Part shown: piece by piece, positions 33,616 to 44,931 of the stretch
Layout: each line of letters starts with the position of its first letter
Position numbering within the stretch: the first letter of the stretch is position 1
Assembly: GCF_010183535.1 (NCBI RefSeq)
Contig: NC_071329.1
Span: 17,312,879 to 17,376,878, forward strand
Direction: 5' to 3'
DNA from: Caenorhabditis remanei
Lineage: Eukaryota; Nematoda; Chromadorea; Rhabditida; Rhabditidae
DNA length: 64,000 nt
Notes under the pieces: generated by a model
The model's input: the letters and a program-made list of their open reading frames with translations, nothing else
What the model was told of the DNA's origin: nothing
Database searches by the model: none
Made by a program: the position numbers and the translations under genes

Positions 33616-34110
33616 TGTGTACATATTAGCTCAGTACTGTTCTAACCATTGCGCTCCACCGAAACGCCCTTTTCGCACACAATTTTTTTCGGTTTCGGTA
33701 GAGCGCGGTTGTAAGAAGAGAGAGGTGCTAATACTTGCTCAATTGTCATTAATGTGGTGTTGAACGATTGTTAATTTTTCTTATTTCTCAAAATTTGCAA
33801 TTCATTTAATTTGCGAATAAATCCAATTTATTAGAAACTGTTTTACTAACACATGGTCATATTTAGTCCAAACAAATTTAAATTATTTCCCCGCGAAACC
33901 GGAAGTCTAGTGAAGCGCGTTAGCACACGTCTTGGCAGGTTGAGTCGCCCCTCAGCCAAATCGCGTATTTATAACGTGGGAGAACAATAGGGAGTTAAAT
34001 TATTTCGAATAAAGATCAATTTTCTTCCATTTTTCTCGCTTTTTTGGGAAATTTTGAAATTTACAAGCTTTTTCGATGTTGAACCGATTATCTTTGTTTT
34101 TCTGAGAATA
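33616..34110. other. Intergenic with two repeat copies
   Basis: 33629-33735 is a GCGCTCTACC palindromic element and 33850-33990 a third copy of the GGAAGTCTAG dispersed repeat. No gene recognised. Confidence 0.55.
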
Positions 34111-34800
34111 TAAGAAAGCCAGAATTTGGAAATTTTTAATTTGAAACTCCAAAATCAAAGTTTTCTAATATTTCTTGGGGCCAAAGAGCTCTATAATCCT
34201 GATGGTAATTTCAGACAACGAGACTTGAATAAATTTAATACAAATCATCGATCGGCTTCTTCTACTGCTCTTATCAACATCTTTCTTTTCGATGAGCAAT
34301 TTCAACCACGAAGATGTTCTTCTCCTACTGTCACAAAGCTCACGTAATTAATTATTTTGGAATATCTTTTTTTAATAACAAGATCGGCAACTTTGCCGAT
34401 TCTGGAAATCCTTTTCTTCCCTGTTTAGTTCACGTGTTTTTTATATTTTTCCTTCAATTCCTTTGTTTTTCACAGAGTTGGCAAAGCTGCCAATTCCGTG
34501 CTTTTGATATTCGAATAAAGTTCACGTATTTATTTTATCAATGGTGTTATGTTTTACAAAATACAACTTTTATGTTACGCGAAACAGGAAAAACTCATAG
34601 TTGTTATTTTACTGGAATTCCCCACAAGAAATATCATCATTTGCTCTGATTGCAACTTTTTCTGTTCAAAAATATTGAATTTCACAGGGATAATCCAATA
34701 TTTGCGAAAAGCAAATTTTCCTGTGAAAAGTCACAGAAATTTTAAAGTTTTCCGTATTTTGTTATGCGAAATTAAAAATTTCCAAACTCTGGCTTTCTTA
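34111..34800. mobile_element. Tc1/mariner-like non-autonomous element with TA target
   Basis: 690 bp. Inverted ends TAAGAAAGCCAGAATTTGG / CCAAACTCTGGCTTTCTTA extend about 35 bp and are flanked by TA on both sides. The interior has two GC-containing hairpins (GATCGGCAACTTTGCCGATT at 34382, TTGGCAAAGCTGCCAA at 34479). Short ORFs inside show no transposase motif. Confidence 0.65.
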
Positions 34801-35596
34801 TATCACACATATGTGCACATTTACTTGAATTTTTATTGTACGTGACAAATCTCAATGTTTTCATTTCATCTTGTTTTTGTTGTTGCTTGTCATTTATTGT
34901 TTTACAATAATAAATCTGTCATTTTGTTTTGTAACACGTGAAATTCTCTGAACGCTCACAAAACCCTGAAAACCTCCCTTATAAAAGGATTTCTTGTAGA
35001 AGATGTCGCTGGCCTAGGATCCGCAACTCGGCCATCACACTGTCCAGCCAATTACAGTGACAAACTACACTGACAATTTTACACTGCCCAAAATTTCTAT
35101 TTTCGGAATCTTTTTTTTATAATTTAAGATTGTGATATTTCAGACAATTCTAAAAAAATTTTCATCATCGGAGCAATCGCTCTGAATTTCCGTTCTCCTT
35201 GACTCAAAGAGAGCCTAGGTGGAAGATTTTTTCAGCGCGGTCGTGTAGTCCTCTCGGACAAGATTTCTGTTCAATTCCTCGTTTTTTCGTAAAAATTCCT
35301 TGTTTTGTGGGCGGGCAAAAAATTCAAATAGATGCTTCATGTCTGCAAACTTCCAGGTAGCACGTTTATTTCATAGTTGTCAAGTCCCGGGCAAATTGGC
35401 GCGAAAGTCAAAATTTCAAATTTTTTAAAATTTTTTTGAAATTTTTTGAAAAACCTTGCCGGGCCGTCCCGGACCTTCACAACTATGGTTTATTTTGTCG
35501 AACGCGACGCGACCGCAGTGCGTCCCCAGAATCTCTCACAAATGCGATACATCAATCGATAACCGGAAGGTTTCTCCCTGCGTCTCTCTATTTCTC

Positions 35597-35627
<31 letters not shown>

Positions 35628-35734
35628 ACAGACACCATCTGCTCGACCAAACAGCGTGAGAAGACATAATTGATTTTCCTTCCCCTAATTATTCTCACTT
35701 CTGAATTTATATATCTTTCGTGTTTGAGGATAAA
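34801..35734. other. Upstream region of the nuclear receptor
   Basis: 35190-35285 is half of the GTGTAGTCCTCTCGGACAA element. 35372-35478 is a CCGGGCC-type foldback with ATAGTTGTCAAG/TTCACAACTAT ends. 35601-35627 is a CT microsatellite about 110 bases before the start codon. No other gene recognised. Confidence 0.55.
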
Positions 35735-38700
35735 ATGGAATCGACTCTTTCTGAAGCCTACGACAAAGAGAACCAGATTATCGACAAGAATTATTTGAGA
35801 TGTAATATTTGTGGAGATGTCGCCAATGGTGTGCACTATGGAGTACCGGCGTGCGAGGGATGCAAGGTAATTTTCAGATTTTTCAAGTTTTTTTTCGCTG
35901 AAAAACCCTATTTTTTGATAGAAAAATCTAGTTTCCATATGTCATTCAGATTCCCCACCCCTTTTTACCCCTGTCTAGCCGATTTTCACTTAATTTTCGA
36001 ATTCTGTGCATTTTGTCGTCGGGGTGTTGGGTGTTTGCACACAATCGGCACTACAGTAACCCAGAAAACACAAAATGAGAGATAGAGACGCAGAAAAATG
36101 GGGACAGGGATAGTTTTTGATGGGGAATTCGAAATTAAGATTGGTTTTGTTGTACACTAACAATTTTCAGAAATTCTTCAGCCGTATGCATAACAAACAG
36201 GAATACGAATTTCTATGTAGAAAAGGAAACAACTGCTTCAAAAACGGAATTGACAGGGAATCACGCAACAGTTGTCAAAGTTGTAGATTGGCAAAGTGTC
36301 GACAGGCAGGAATGAGATGTGAGTGTTCTTAACATGCAGCAAATTTTGAAATTTCTGAAATTTCAGATAATTGGAGACACGGGGCTTCTAAAACTCATGC
36401 TAAACAGAAGGGCTCTCCCGACAACATATCTATCACTTCACCTTCTGTAACTCTTGAATCAAATGAATCAAATGAATCAACCTCGAAATGCCAGACAACT
36501 GCGGAAAGTGAACATCCACGTTGTGAAGTTTGTGGCGCCTACTGTGATGAGCGATATAGTACTAATAGAGTACCGGCGTACTGCGAAGCGTGTAAGGTCA
36601 GTTTTGTTTTGGACCATCGAAAAAAAATACACATTTTTCAAAAAATTTTACCGAAAAAACCAAAAAATTCGAAAAAAAAGGTCAAGAAAACTGCCTGAAA
36701 AATAAGTTTTTCGGAGGCGAAAATCCTGAATTTGTAAGGACAGACCCTAAAACCCGTTTTTGAGTGCAAATTTAGCAAAAAATTCAAAAAGAATACGATT
36801 TGAAGTCATCTTTTTAAATGCGAATTCCTGCAATTCCCGTTCTCCTGGCTCAAAGAGAGCTTTGGTGGAAGAGTTTTTCAATACGGCCGTGTAGTCCTCT
36901 CGGACAAAATTTTTGCTCGATTCCTCGTTTTCCCACGCTTTCCAACTTTATATCACGAAAAGTAGTTTCAAAAAATCTTGTCCAAGAGGACTACACGACC
37001 GCACGGATTTTAGAAAGTGATGAAATAATTGACACTGCTAAAATGCTGACGTCGTGAGGATTCTGAATCTGATCTGTTTTCAGATATTCTGTAGCATCAA
37101 ATGTGAGCAATTTAGCGATAGCGATAGGGATAAGGATAGGGATACAGCTCCTCTGGAGTCGGGAGAACGGAAATTGAAACGATTTTTGACTTTTTTAAAA
37201 ATTCGAAATTTTTTTTAAACAAATTAGTTTTTTTCAGACTGTCTATTCTTCGCATATTAAAGAAATAAAGATGTTTCAATGTGAAAAGGATGGGAAATGT
37301 GTTATCAACAAGTGGACACGTGACAAATGTCAATCTTGTAGAATGGGCAAATGTTTGGAGGCTGGAATGAACTGTAAGTTTTTGTCAAAAACCGTATATT
37401 CAAAACAATTACTTTTCAGACGGAATCCGAAAAGTTTTGAAACGAATAATCTGCTCTGAAAGTTCTTCGTCAATTGAAAATAAACAGGTATGTATCTGGA
37501 AATCGCGCTCTACCGAAATGCTCTTGTCTCTTTTTCTCTGAGTCTCTCACACACAATTTTTGTTGGTTTCGGTAGAGCGCAGTTTTAAGAACTGTGCCGA
37601 GCTAATAGGTATAAATAACTAATTTTCAGGTAGCTAAGGACATTTTCAGTGGATATAAAAATAGCCTTACATATCATCTCAAAGATTTCCAGAACGCTTC
37701 TGCGGCTGATTTTCATTTGGTAAGTTTTGAAAATAGACGGATAAATTTTCCAGCAAGAACCACTTATTCCGGTTTGTTGAAATCAAAAATTATCGATTTT
37801 CGAAACTTTTCGAAAATCAGGAATCTCAATTTCTACTGTAACTCGTTCAGTTTTAGTGAAAAAACTAAAAAGTTCCAATATTTTTGAATCAAGGCGTTAA
37901 GACGGTTCGAATGAGTATAATCATGACAAGGCTTGGAGCAAATTGGGTCCCGCCACGAAAACTACAGTAACCCAGTTTAAACGTAACCGTCTTGACGAGC
38001 TGATTCCAAAAATTAAAAAAATTCAGGTTTTCACCAAAACTGAACGAGTTATAGTAGGAAAATTGACATTTTCTACTAATTTTTAGTTTAAACTAACCGA
38101 AATAAGTGGTTTTCGATTCCAAGCTGAATAATTATCAGCTCATTCCAGACCCGCCACACCAATTACCTGATTGACCTACTCAACGCTTGGCAGGTGTATG
38201 CACCAGTTGTAGACTATGAAGCCAAGCAAACCCTTCAGTTTGTCCGTAACCTGCCTCATTTCAATCTGTTTGGCATGAACGACAAGATTATCCTATTCAA
38301 GAAAAATTGTTTCCTGATGTTTCTATTGAGACATGTTCTTAGTTTCTCAAAGAATGGACTTCAGCTCCCAATTTTGATTCCTTATGATACTTTGGCAGCA
38401 GTTTATGGGAGATTGATCACTGAAATTATCTCGTTGGCAGAAAATATCAAGAGAATGGAATTGAAAATTCAAGAAATCGCAGTTTTCACTGCTCTCGTTT
38501 TCTTCCAGCCCGACGGTTCGACTGAAATTAAAGATAAAGAAAGACTGGAGGTGGTATGCGAATACTATAAATTGCTACTTGACCAAGAAATGAGTGAACG
38601 GTCTAAAAAGCTTGAAAAATTGGTGGATTTAATGCCGACATTGCAAAAAATGAGTAAGTTTTGGACCAACAGTGGAAAATGTCCAAAAGGGTGTCGTACT

Positions 38701-39830
38701 TAGTAAATTTTTTATGGGTCATACAAATTAAAGGAAGAGCTCCATTTTTGTAGTTGACAACTTTTTTGTACGGACACTCCTTATAGCCATTTTAAGACGA
38801 TTTGCAGAAGCCGGTCGATTTGAGAGAGAAATGACTTCGTCGATGTGTAACTTACTAGGGAGGGCTCGTACAAAAAAGTTGTCAACTACAAAAATTGAGA
38901 TCTAGATTCGGCCGACATTATGCTGTAAAAATAATCAAAATTAAACCATTTTTGATACCAAAAAAAGCTCTTTGAAGTTGAAACTAAATATTCAAAAAAT
39001 AAAATTTTGGTTGAATTTAACGGGAGTCCTAATAATGTCAGAAATGGTCAACATTTTAATTTTCTATATTTTTCTCATAGTCTTGATTAGGGCACCAATT
39101 CTAAATTATTCGTTTTTACCAGAAGCTCCAAAAATCGAAAATTTTGGTTAATTTTGAGAGCCCGTCACGCTACTCCTCATAGCCATATTGATAATTTTTT
39201 TATCAGTATGTACTTCAAATCTAGACCTTCATTTTTGTTGTTGATTACTTTTTGTCAGCTCCGCCCACTTTTGAGATATGCGTCATTAAAGACGCAAGCT
39301 TCTCTGCGCCTCACTAGTAGCAGGCTATCTTTAAAGGCGCATATCTCAAAAGTGGGCGGAGCTATCAAAAAGTTGTCAACTATAAAAATGAAGCTCTACT
39401 TTTGATCTGTATGATCCATTAAAAATGTACTAGGTGAGACAATCAGGGATACCGTAACACCGTCTTGGACATTTTCAACTGAAAAAGCCAATTTTTATAT
39501 GTTACAGCACGGTACTGTACCTGGTTACTGTATCTGCTTTATTTTATGGCTACCAATGAATTTTGAATTTCAGACAAAGACCACAACAAAGTCGTCAATT
39601 CCTTGAGAATGTATTCTCAATTCATCAACTATCCTCCTCTTTTCTGCGAGATTTTTGATATCCAAAAACAAAAACCAGTGGAGCAGAATATTCCTGAGAA
39701 CCAATCTGAACTGGAACTCGATTATGTTGAAATTGAAAATACAGAATATGAACTGATGAATGATGAGAATGAAGAAATCCGACTGGACGAGTACTTGGAA
39801 GATAATATCGAGTTACAGGATGTTTGCTAA
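35735..39830 (+). CDS. Nuclear hormone receptor with two DNA-binding domains
   Basis: 521 aa from exons 35735-35866, 36171-36318, 36367-36596, 37238-37373, 37420-37487, 37630-37719, 38149-38653 and 39574-39830, all in frame. DBD1 is a complete C4-C4 zinc module: [20 protein letters not shown] then C-K-KFFSR, and [17 protein letters not shown] Ser/Glu/Asn linker (ESNESNEST) follows, then a second module: [35 protein letters not shown] and [17 protein letters not shown]. In DBD2 the usual KFF/AFF after the P-box is TVY. A nematode-type ligand-binding domain follows ([19 protein letters not shown]), ending in an acidic tail. DBD exon borders match between the two modules, so DBD2 probably arose by exon duplication. 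DNA target and ligand unknown. Confidence 0.83.
35949..36117. repeat. TTTGCACACAAT repeat in NHR intron 1
   Basis: Shares AGATTCCCCACCC, TTGTCGTCGG and TTTGCACACAATCGG with 32843-33030. Confidence 0.65.
36838..37010. repeat. GTGTAGTCCTCTCGGACAA palindromic element in NHR intron 3
   Basis: Arms CCGTGTAGTCCTCTCGGACA and TTGTCCAAGAGGACTACACG around a T-rich loop. Solo arms occur at 33.1, 35.2, 40.4, 42.7, 44.4, 48.1, 49.8 and 56.1 kb and a complete copy at 61.2-62.9 kb. Confidence 0.7.
37497..37610. repeat. GCGCTCTACC palindromic element, copy in NHR intron 5
   Basis: ATCGCGCTCTACCGAAATG and GGTAGAGCGCAGTTTTAAG arms. Confidence 0.7.
38735..39395. repeat. Two TTGACAACTTTTT palindromes in NHR intron 7
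   Basis: 38735-38905 has arms TTTTTGTAGTTGACAACTTT and AAAGTTGTCAACTACAAAAA. 39228-39395 has the related CCGCCCACTTTTGAGATATG arms. Together they make most of this 920-nt intron. Confidence 0.75.
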
Positions 39831-40951
39831 TTCCCGATCTTTTTATATTGATAATTTGAAAAAAATTATTTTTGTAAATGATTGATAAAGTTATGCATAC
39901 TTCAAATTATAATCACGAGGTCTGAGGGTGATGCTCCACTAGACTTTGGAGGGAAATTCAAATTTAAAAAAAATTTTAATTTGGTATGTCGTTGTGAGCC
40001 GATTTCTGTCAGCTTTCCCGCATTTTTGGCCAGTTTTTTTATTTTAAAAGTGACTCTTTCTGATAGCTAGTGACGTCGTGATGCTCAGTCAAACTCGGTA
40101 GCTCATAACTAATAAAAGAATAGTCCCAAGGTGCAAATTTTTTATCGTGCCGTAAATCAAGTATAGCGCTTCATTTTCGTAGTTGATAACTTTTTTGTAC
40201 AAACGCTCTCTAGCGAGTTACATTCTATTTAAGTTGTTCGTTTCCACAGAATTTGAATTGGCGGCGAGAGAGTAGAGAGAGTGCGAGAGAAAAATTGCTT
40301 GCGCGGAGCCTGTTTTTTTTTCCATTTTGGGTACTTTTTTGGGGAAATTTTCTTTTTTCAGTATGTTTTTAATGAAAAGATAAAATTAGAATTCAAACTC
40401 GCGCCTTTTTAAACCATGGCCGAACTACGCGGCCGAGTTTCCGACAATCGTGTAGTCCTCGTGGACGACTGTATTTATTTTTATTTTTCACATTTTTCAG
40501 AAATTATCAGCAAAAAAGGGCAATTCTGAATTAATTTTTGTAGAAAAATCAACTAGTGAAATTAGAAATTATCGATTTTATTTAAAACATGTATAAAAAT
40601 TATTATTTTGCAGCAATTTGTTCAATTTTTCTTAATTTTATACTCAAAACACACTGTCCCGACCCTGATTATGGTTCAATACTTTAATTTTTCATATTTC
40701 TAAAGGCCCGGCTTCAAAAAAAGATAAAAATTAGACTTTTTGCGAAAAATTGCCAAAAAAGTTGCCAATAAATCGAAAAATCGCAAAAAAATTTTTAGGT
40801 TAATTTATATCTCAATTTCCGTCATTTTTTAATTTATTGTATTCGTCGTTGTTTTTTCCCAGTTCTCTCAAATTTCTCTAATAATTATATATTTATACCT
40901 CCAATAACAATAATTTGTGAAATTTTCAGCAATAGCTCGACTCCTACACAA
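39831..40951. other. Intergenic between nuclear receptor and zinc-finger cluster
   Basis: 39930-40075 is a decayed fragment of the 321-bp MITE at 42335 (shares TTTCCCGCATTTTTGGCCAG). 40420-40480 is a solo GTGTAGTCCTCGTGGACGAC arm. 40860-40951 is the conserved upstream of the zinc-finger gene, repeated before each paralogue. No other gene. Confidence 0.55.
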
Positions 40952-42042
<1,091 letters not shown>

Positions 42043-42334
42043 TTGTTACAGATTATTGTCCAGATTGTTTTCACTTCGTTCATACCATCAATCAATCTCA
42101 AGAAATTTCTCTTTATTGTTTTGTTTTTGATTCTTTTTAATAAATGTTTCAAATAAACCCGGTTATTTTACGATTCACCAGAAGTTTCCCACATTTCTCA
42201 TATAAACGCGTGTCAAAAAATAAGCAAAATCTGTTGATAAAGTTCTTGGTGGCGCCTAAAAATTCGAAATTTCTGTAATGTTTTTAAAGTTTTGTTCATA
42301 GATTTTCCTTTTTTTCTTTACTTTTTCAATTGAA

Positions 42335-42655
42335 CACAGGGTCTAGGGTTGAGTAGTGAAATCGTATGCGCTCCACTAGACATTGGCGGCAAATTCAAAT
42401 TTTAATTTTTGCAATTCGCTGTTTCACTGTGGCATTTTGATACGCAGCTTAATCGACCACTTTTTGAGCCGATTTATGCCAGTTTTCCCGCATTTTTGGC
42501 CAGTTTTTCGACTGCCTCGCATATTTTCAAGATCAATTCTATTAAATAAAGTAATAAAATTTTTAAATATAAAATTTATTTTGAATTTCGCGCTAAAATT
42601 TCAGCTGATTTCAGCGGAGCGCGTTTATTTTCACTACTCATCCTGAGACCCTGTG
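42335..42655. mobile_element. 321-bp MITE with 6-bp target duplication, copy 1
   Basis: Ends CACAGGGTCTAGG / GAGACCCTGTG with extended pairing (GAGTAGTGAAA / TTTCACTACTC). Flanked by ATTGAA on both sides (42329-42334, 42656-42661). Same length as the copy at 56232. No ORF of note. Confidence 0.8.
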
Positions 42656-43205
42656 ATTGAATGCCCATTAATAAACATCAAATTTAAACTCGCGCCTTTT
42701 TGAACCGTGGCCGAAACTACGCGGCCGAGATTCCGACAATCGTGTAGTCCTCGTGGACGATTGCATTTATTTTTCACATTTTTCTGAAATAATTTGCGCG
42801 ATTCCCGCTACTTAGAATAGGACAATTACCAGTTAATTGTTGTTCCAGCATTGACTAATAAAGTTAGAAAATATCGATTTTTATGAAAAATGTGTAAAAT
42901 TATTATTTCGCAGCAAATTTCGCAAAAAATAAGAGCTTGCCGAAGACTGTCTTTCTGTAGAAATTGATTAATTTTTCTTGATTTCATTCTCAAAACTCCC
43001 TGTCCAGGCTTCGATTTCGTTTCAATATTTTAGTTTTTCGAATCAACAACCGAAATTTTCCTTTTCTGTTGAAAAATGCTCGTATATATCCCGATTTCCG
43101 TCAATTTTTGCTCATTGATATCTCTTCTTCGTTGTTTTTTCCCAGTTTTCTCATATTTTTTGAAAAATTTGTGAAATTTTCAGCAATAGCTCAACTTCTT
43201 CCCAA

Positions 43206-44292
43206 ATGACCAATCCATCTAAACAACTCGAGTGCGACGTTTGTCACAAAACATTCGTCCACTATTCCGGTACAATTTTAGAATAGCTTTGAGAAAATAT
43301 AACATTGACATTTTTCCAGTTCTCAAACGTCATGAAGTAGTTCACACTGGAGAAAAGCCGTTCGAATGTGACGTCTGTGGCTCCAGATTCAGTCAAAATT
43401 CAAGTTTAAACACACATCTGAGGAAACATGAAAACACTTCTCACAAATCGAAAAGCACTCGCAACACGCCAACAAATTTGTATGCTTCGTATTTTTATCC
43501 TGTATATTTACAACATAATTATTTTTTTAGGCGTCGCAAGACCAGAAAGTCGGCGAAAGCTGTTAAGAATAAGAATCGGACTGCTTCAACACCAAAAACG
43601 AAGAAAAATCGTTCGAAAACAACGCCAAAGAGATCTCGGCAAGAAGAAGAGGATTTGGAAGCGATGGATGATGACAACGACCAGTCCGAGCAACAACGAG
43701 AAATCGATTCGGAATCGGTGATCTCTTCGAATCGAGATACTGGAAATCACGGAAATGGCGATGAAGTGATCGATCTATTTGAATCGAATGAAGATAAAAC
43801 TGAAGAAAAGCCGCGTCTGATGCTCGCTGCGCAGTCCAAAAGCAGTAAAATCAATACTCCGCTTATAAAATCGACACCTTTTCCCATCAAAATCGAGCAA
43901 AAAGTTCCAATCGTTCAAGCAGTCGGTGATTTGATGCCTCTTATGGACCTGTCGACATCTGCATTCCCTCCATCAGCATCACAACAGCGAATTCCCGACA
44001 TGGATATGGAGTCAGAAATTGGAAATGTTTCGAATAGTTCACCGATCAATACACCTCAATTTGTGAGATTTTCATTGTATTTATCATCTTAGAAAATCAA
44101 TTATTTCAGAGTTTCGATGAAGACATTCGTCAGATTGCCCATCAATTGTCTCGTGTTGCCACCGCCCGTCCGGAATGTCATGATGCTCTGCGAGAAGTGA
44201 TGTTCGGAACGATTCTTGCATTCGGAAATGGAGGATTCAATGACAATGTTGGAGAGTTCTTCAAGAAATTAAGCGACCGATATAATAATTGA
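43206..44292 (+). CDS. Two-finger C2H2 zinc-finger protein, copy 2
   Basis: 312 aa from exons 43206-43269, 43320-43479, 43531-44062 and 44110-44292. Same layout as copy 1: finger 1 [12 protein letters not shown] ... HEVVH, linker HTGEKPF, finger 2 [17 protein letters not shown] ... H, basic region, acidic patch and the conserved C-terminal block, ending KKLSDRYNN. Finger 1 differs from copy 1 at DNA-contact-type positions (VHYSVLKR versus ERNATLKI) while finger 2 differs mainly at Ser/Ala, so the two may bind overlapping but distinct sites. Located in duplication unit 1; the copy at 48605 appears to have the same protein sequence. Confidence 0.82.
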
Positions 44293-44931
44293 CTGTTTTA
44301 ATTTTAATTTTATGTTTTCTTATTGTTAAACGAATAAAAAAGCGAATTTTAGTGTCATTATCAAATTTAAACTCGCGCGTTTTTTTCAACCATGACCGAA
44401 CTACACGGCCGAGTTTCCGGCAATCGTGTAGTCCTCGTGGACGACTGTATTTATTTTTATTTTTCGCATTTTTCAGAAAAAATCAGCGAAAATTGGACAA
44501 TTCTCAATTAATTTTTGTTGAAAAATCAACTAGTAAAATTAGAAATTATCGATTTTATTTAAAACATGTATGAAAATTTTTATTTTGCAGCAATTTGTTA
44601 AATTTTTCTTAATTTTATGCACAAAACACACTGTCCCGGCTCTGATTATGTTTCAATACTTTATATTTTCATATTTCTAAAGGCCCGGCTTCAAAAAAGA
44701 GCAAAAAATTCGACATTTTTGCAAAAAAATTCGACATTTTTGCGAAAAAAAATCAAAAAATCGCACAAAAATCGCAAAAAAAAAATTTTAAGGTAATTTA
44801 TATCTCAATTTTCCTCATTTTTTGCTTCATTGATAGTTCTTCTTCGTTATTTCTCTCCAATTTTTCCAAAAAATTATGAATTTATACCTTCAATTTGAAA
44901 AAAAAACCAATTTTCGTAATTTTCAGCAAAA

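Noticed and set aside
34314..34845. Two ORFs of 98-111 codons
   Set aside because: Lie in or across the end of the TA-flanked element; no domain, no splice context, low-complexity hydrophobic translation.
37082..37210. Alternative exon after CEACK reading [10 protein letters not shown]
   Set aside because: It follows an acceptor but runs into stops and lacks the second zinc finger; the exon at 37238 restores a full DBD.
42419..42426. CTGTTTCA as a piRNA (21U) Ruby motif
   Set aside because: Isolated, inside a MITE and copied with it; no cluster of such motifs with AT-rich spacing in the window.
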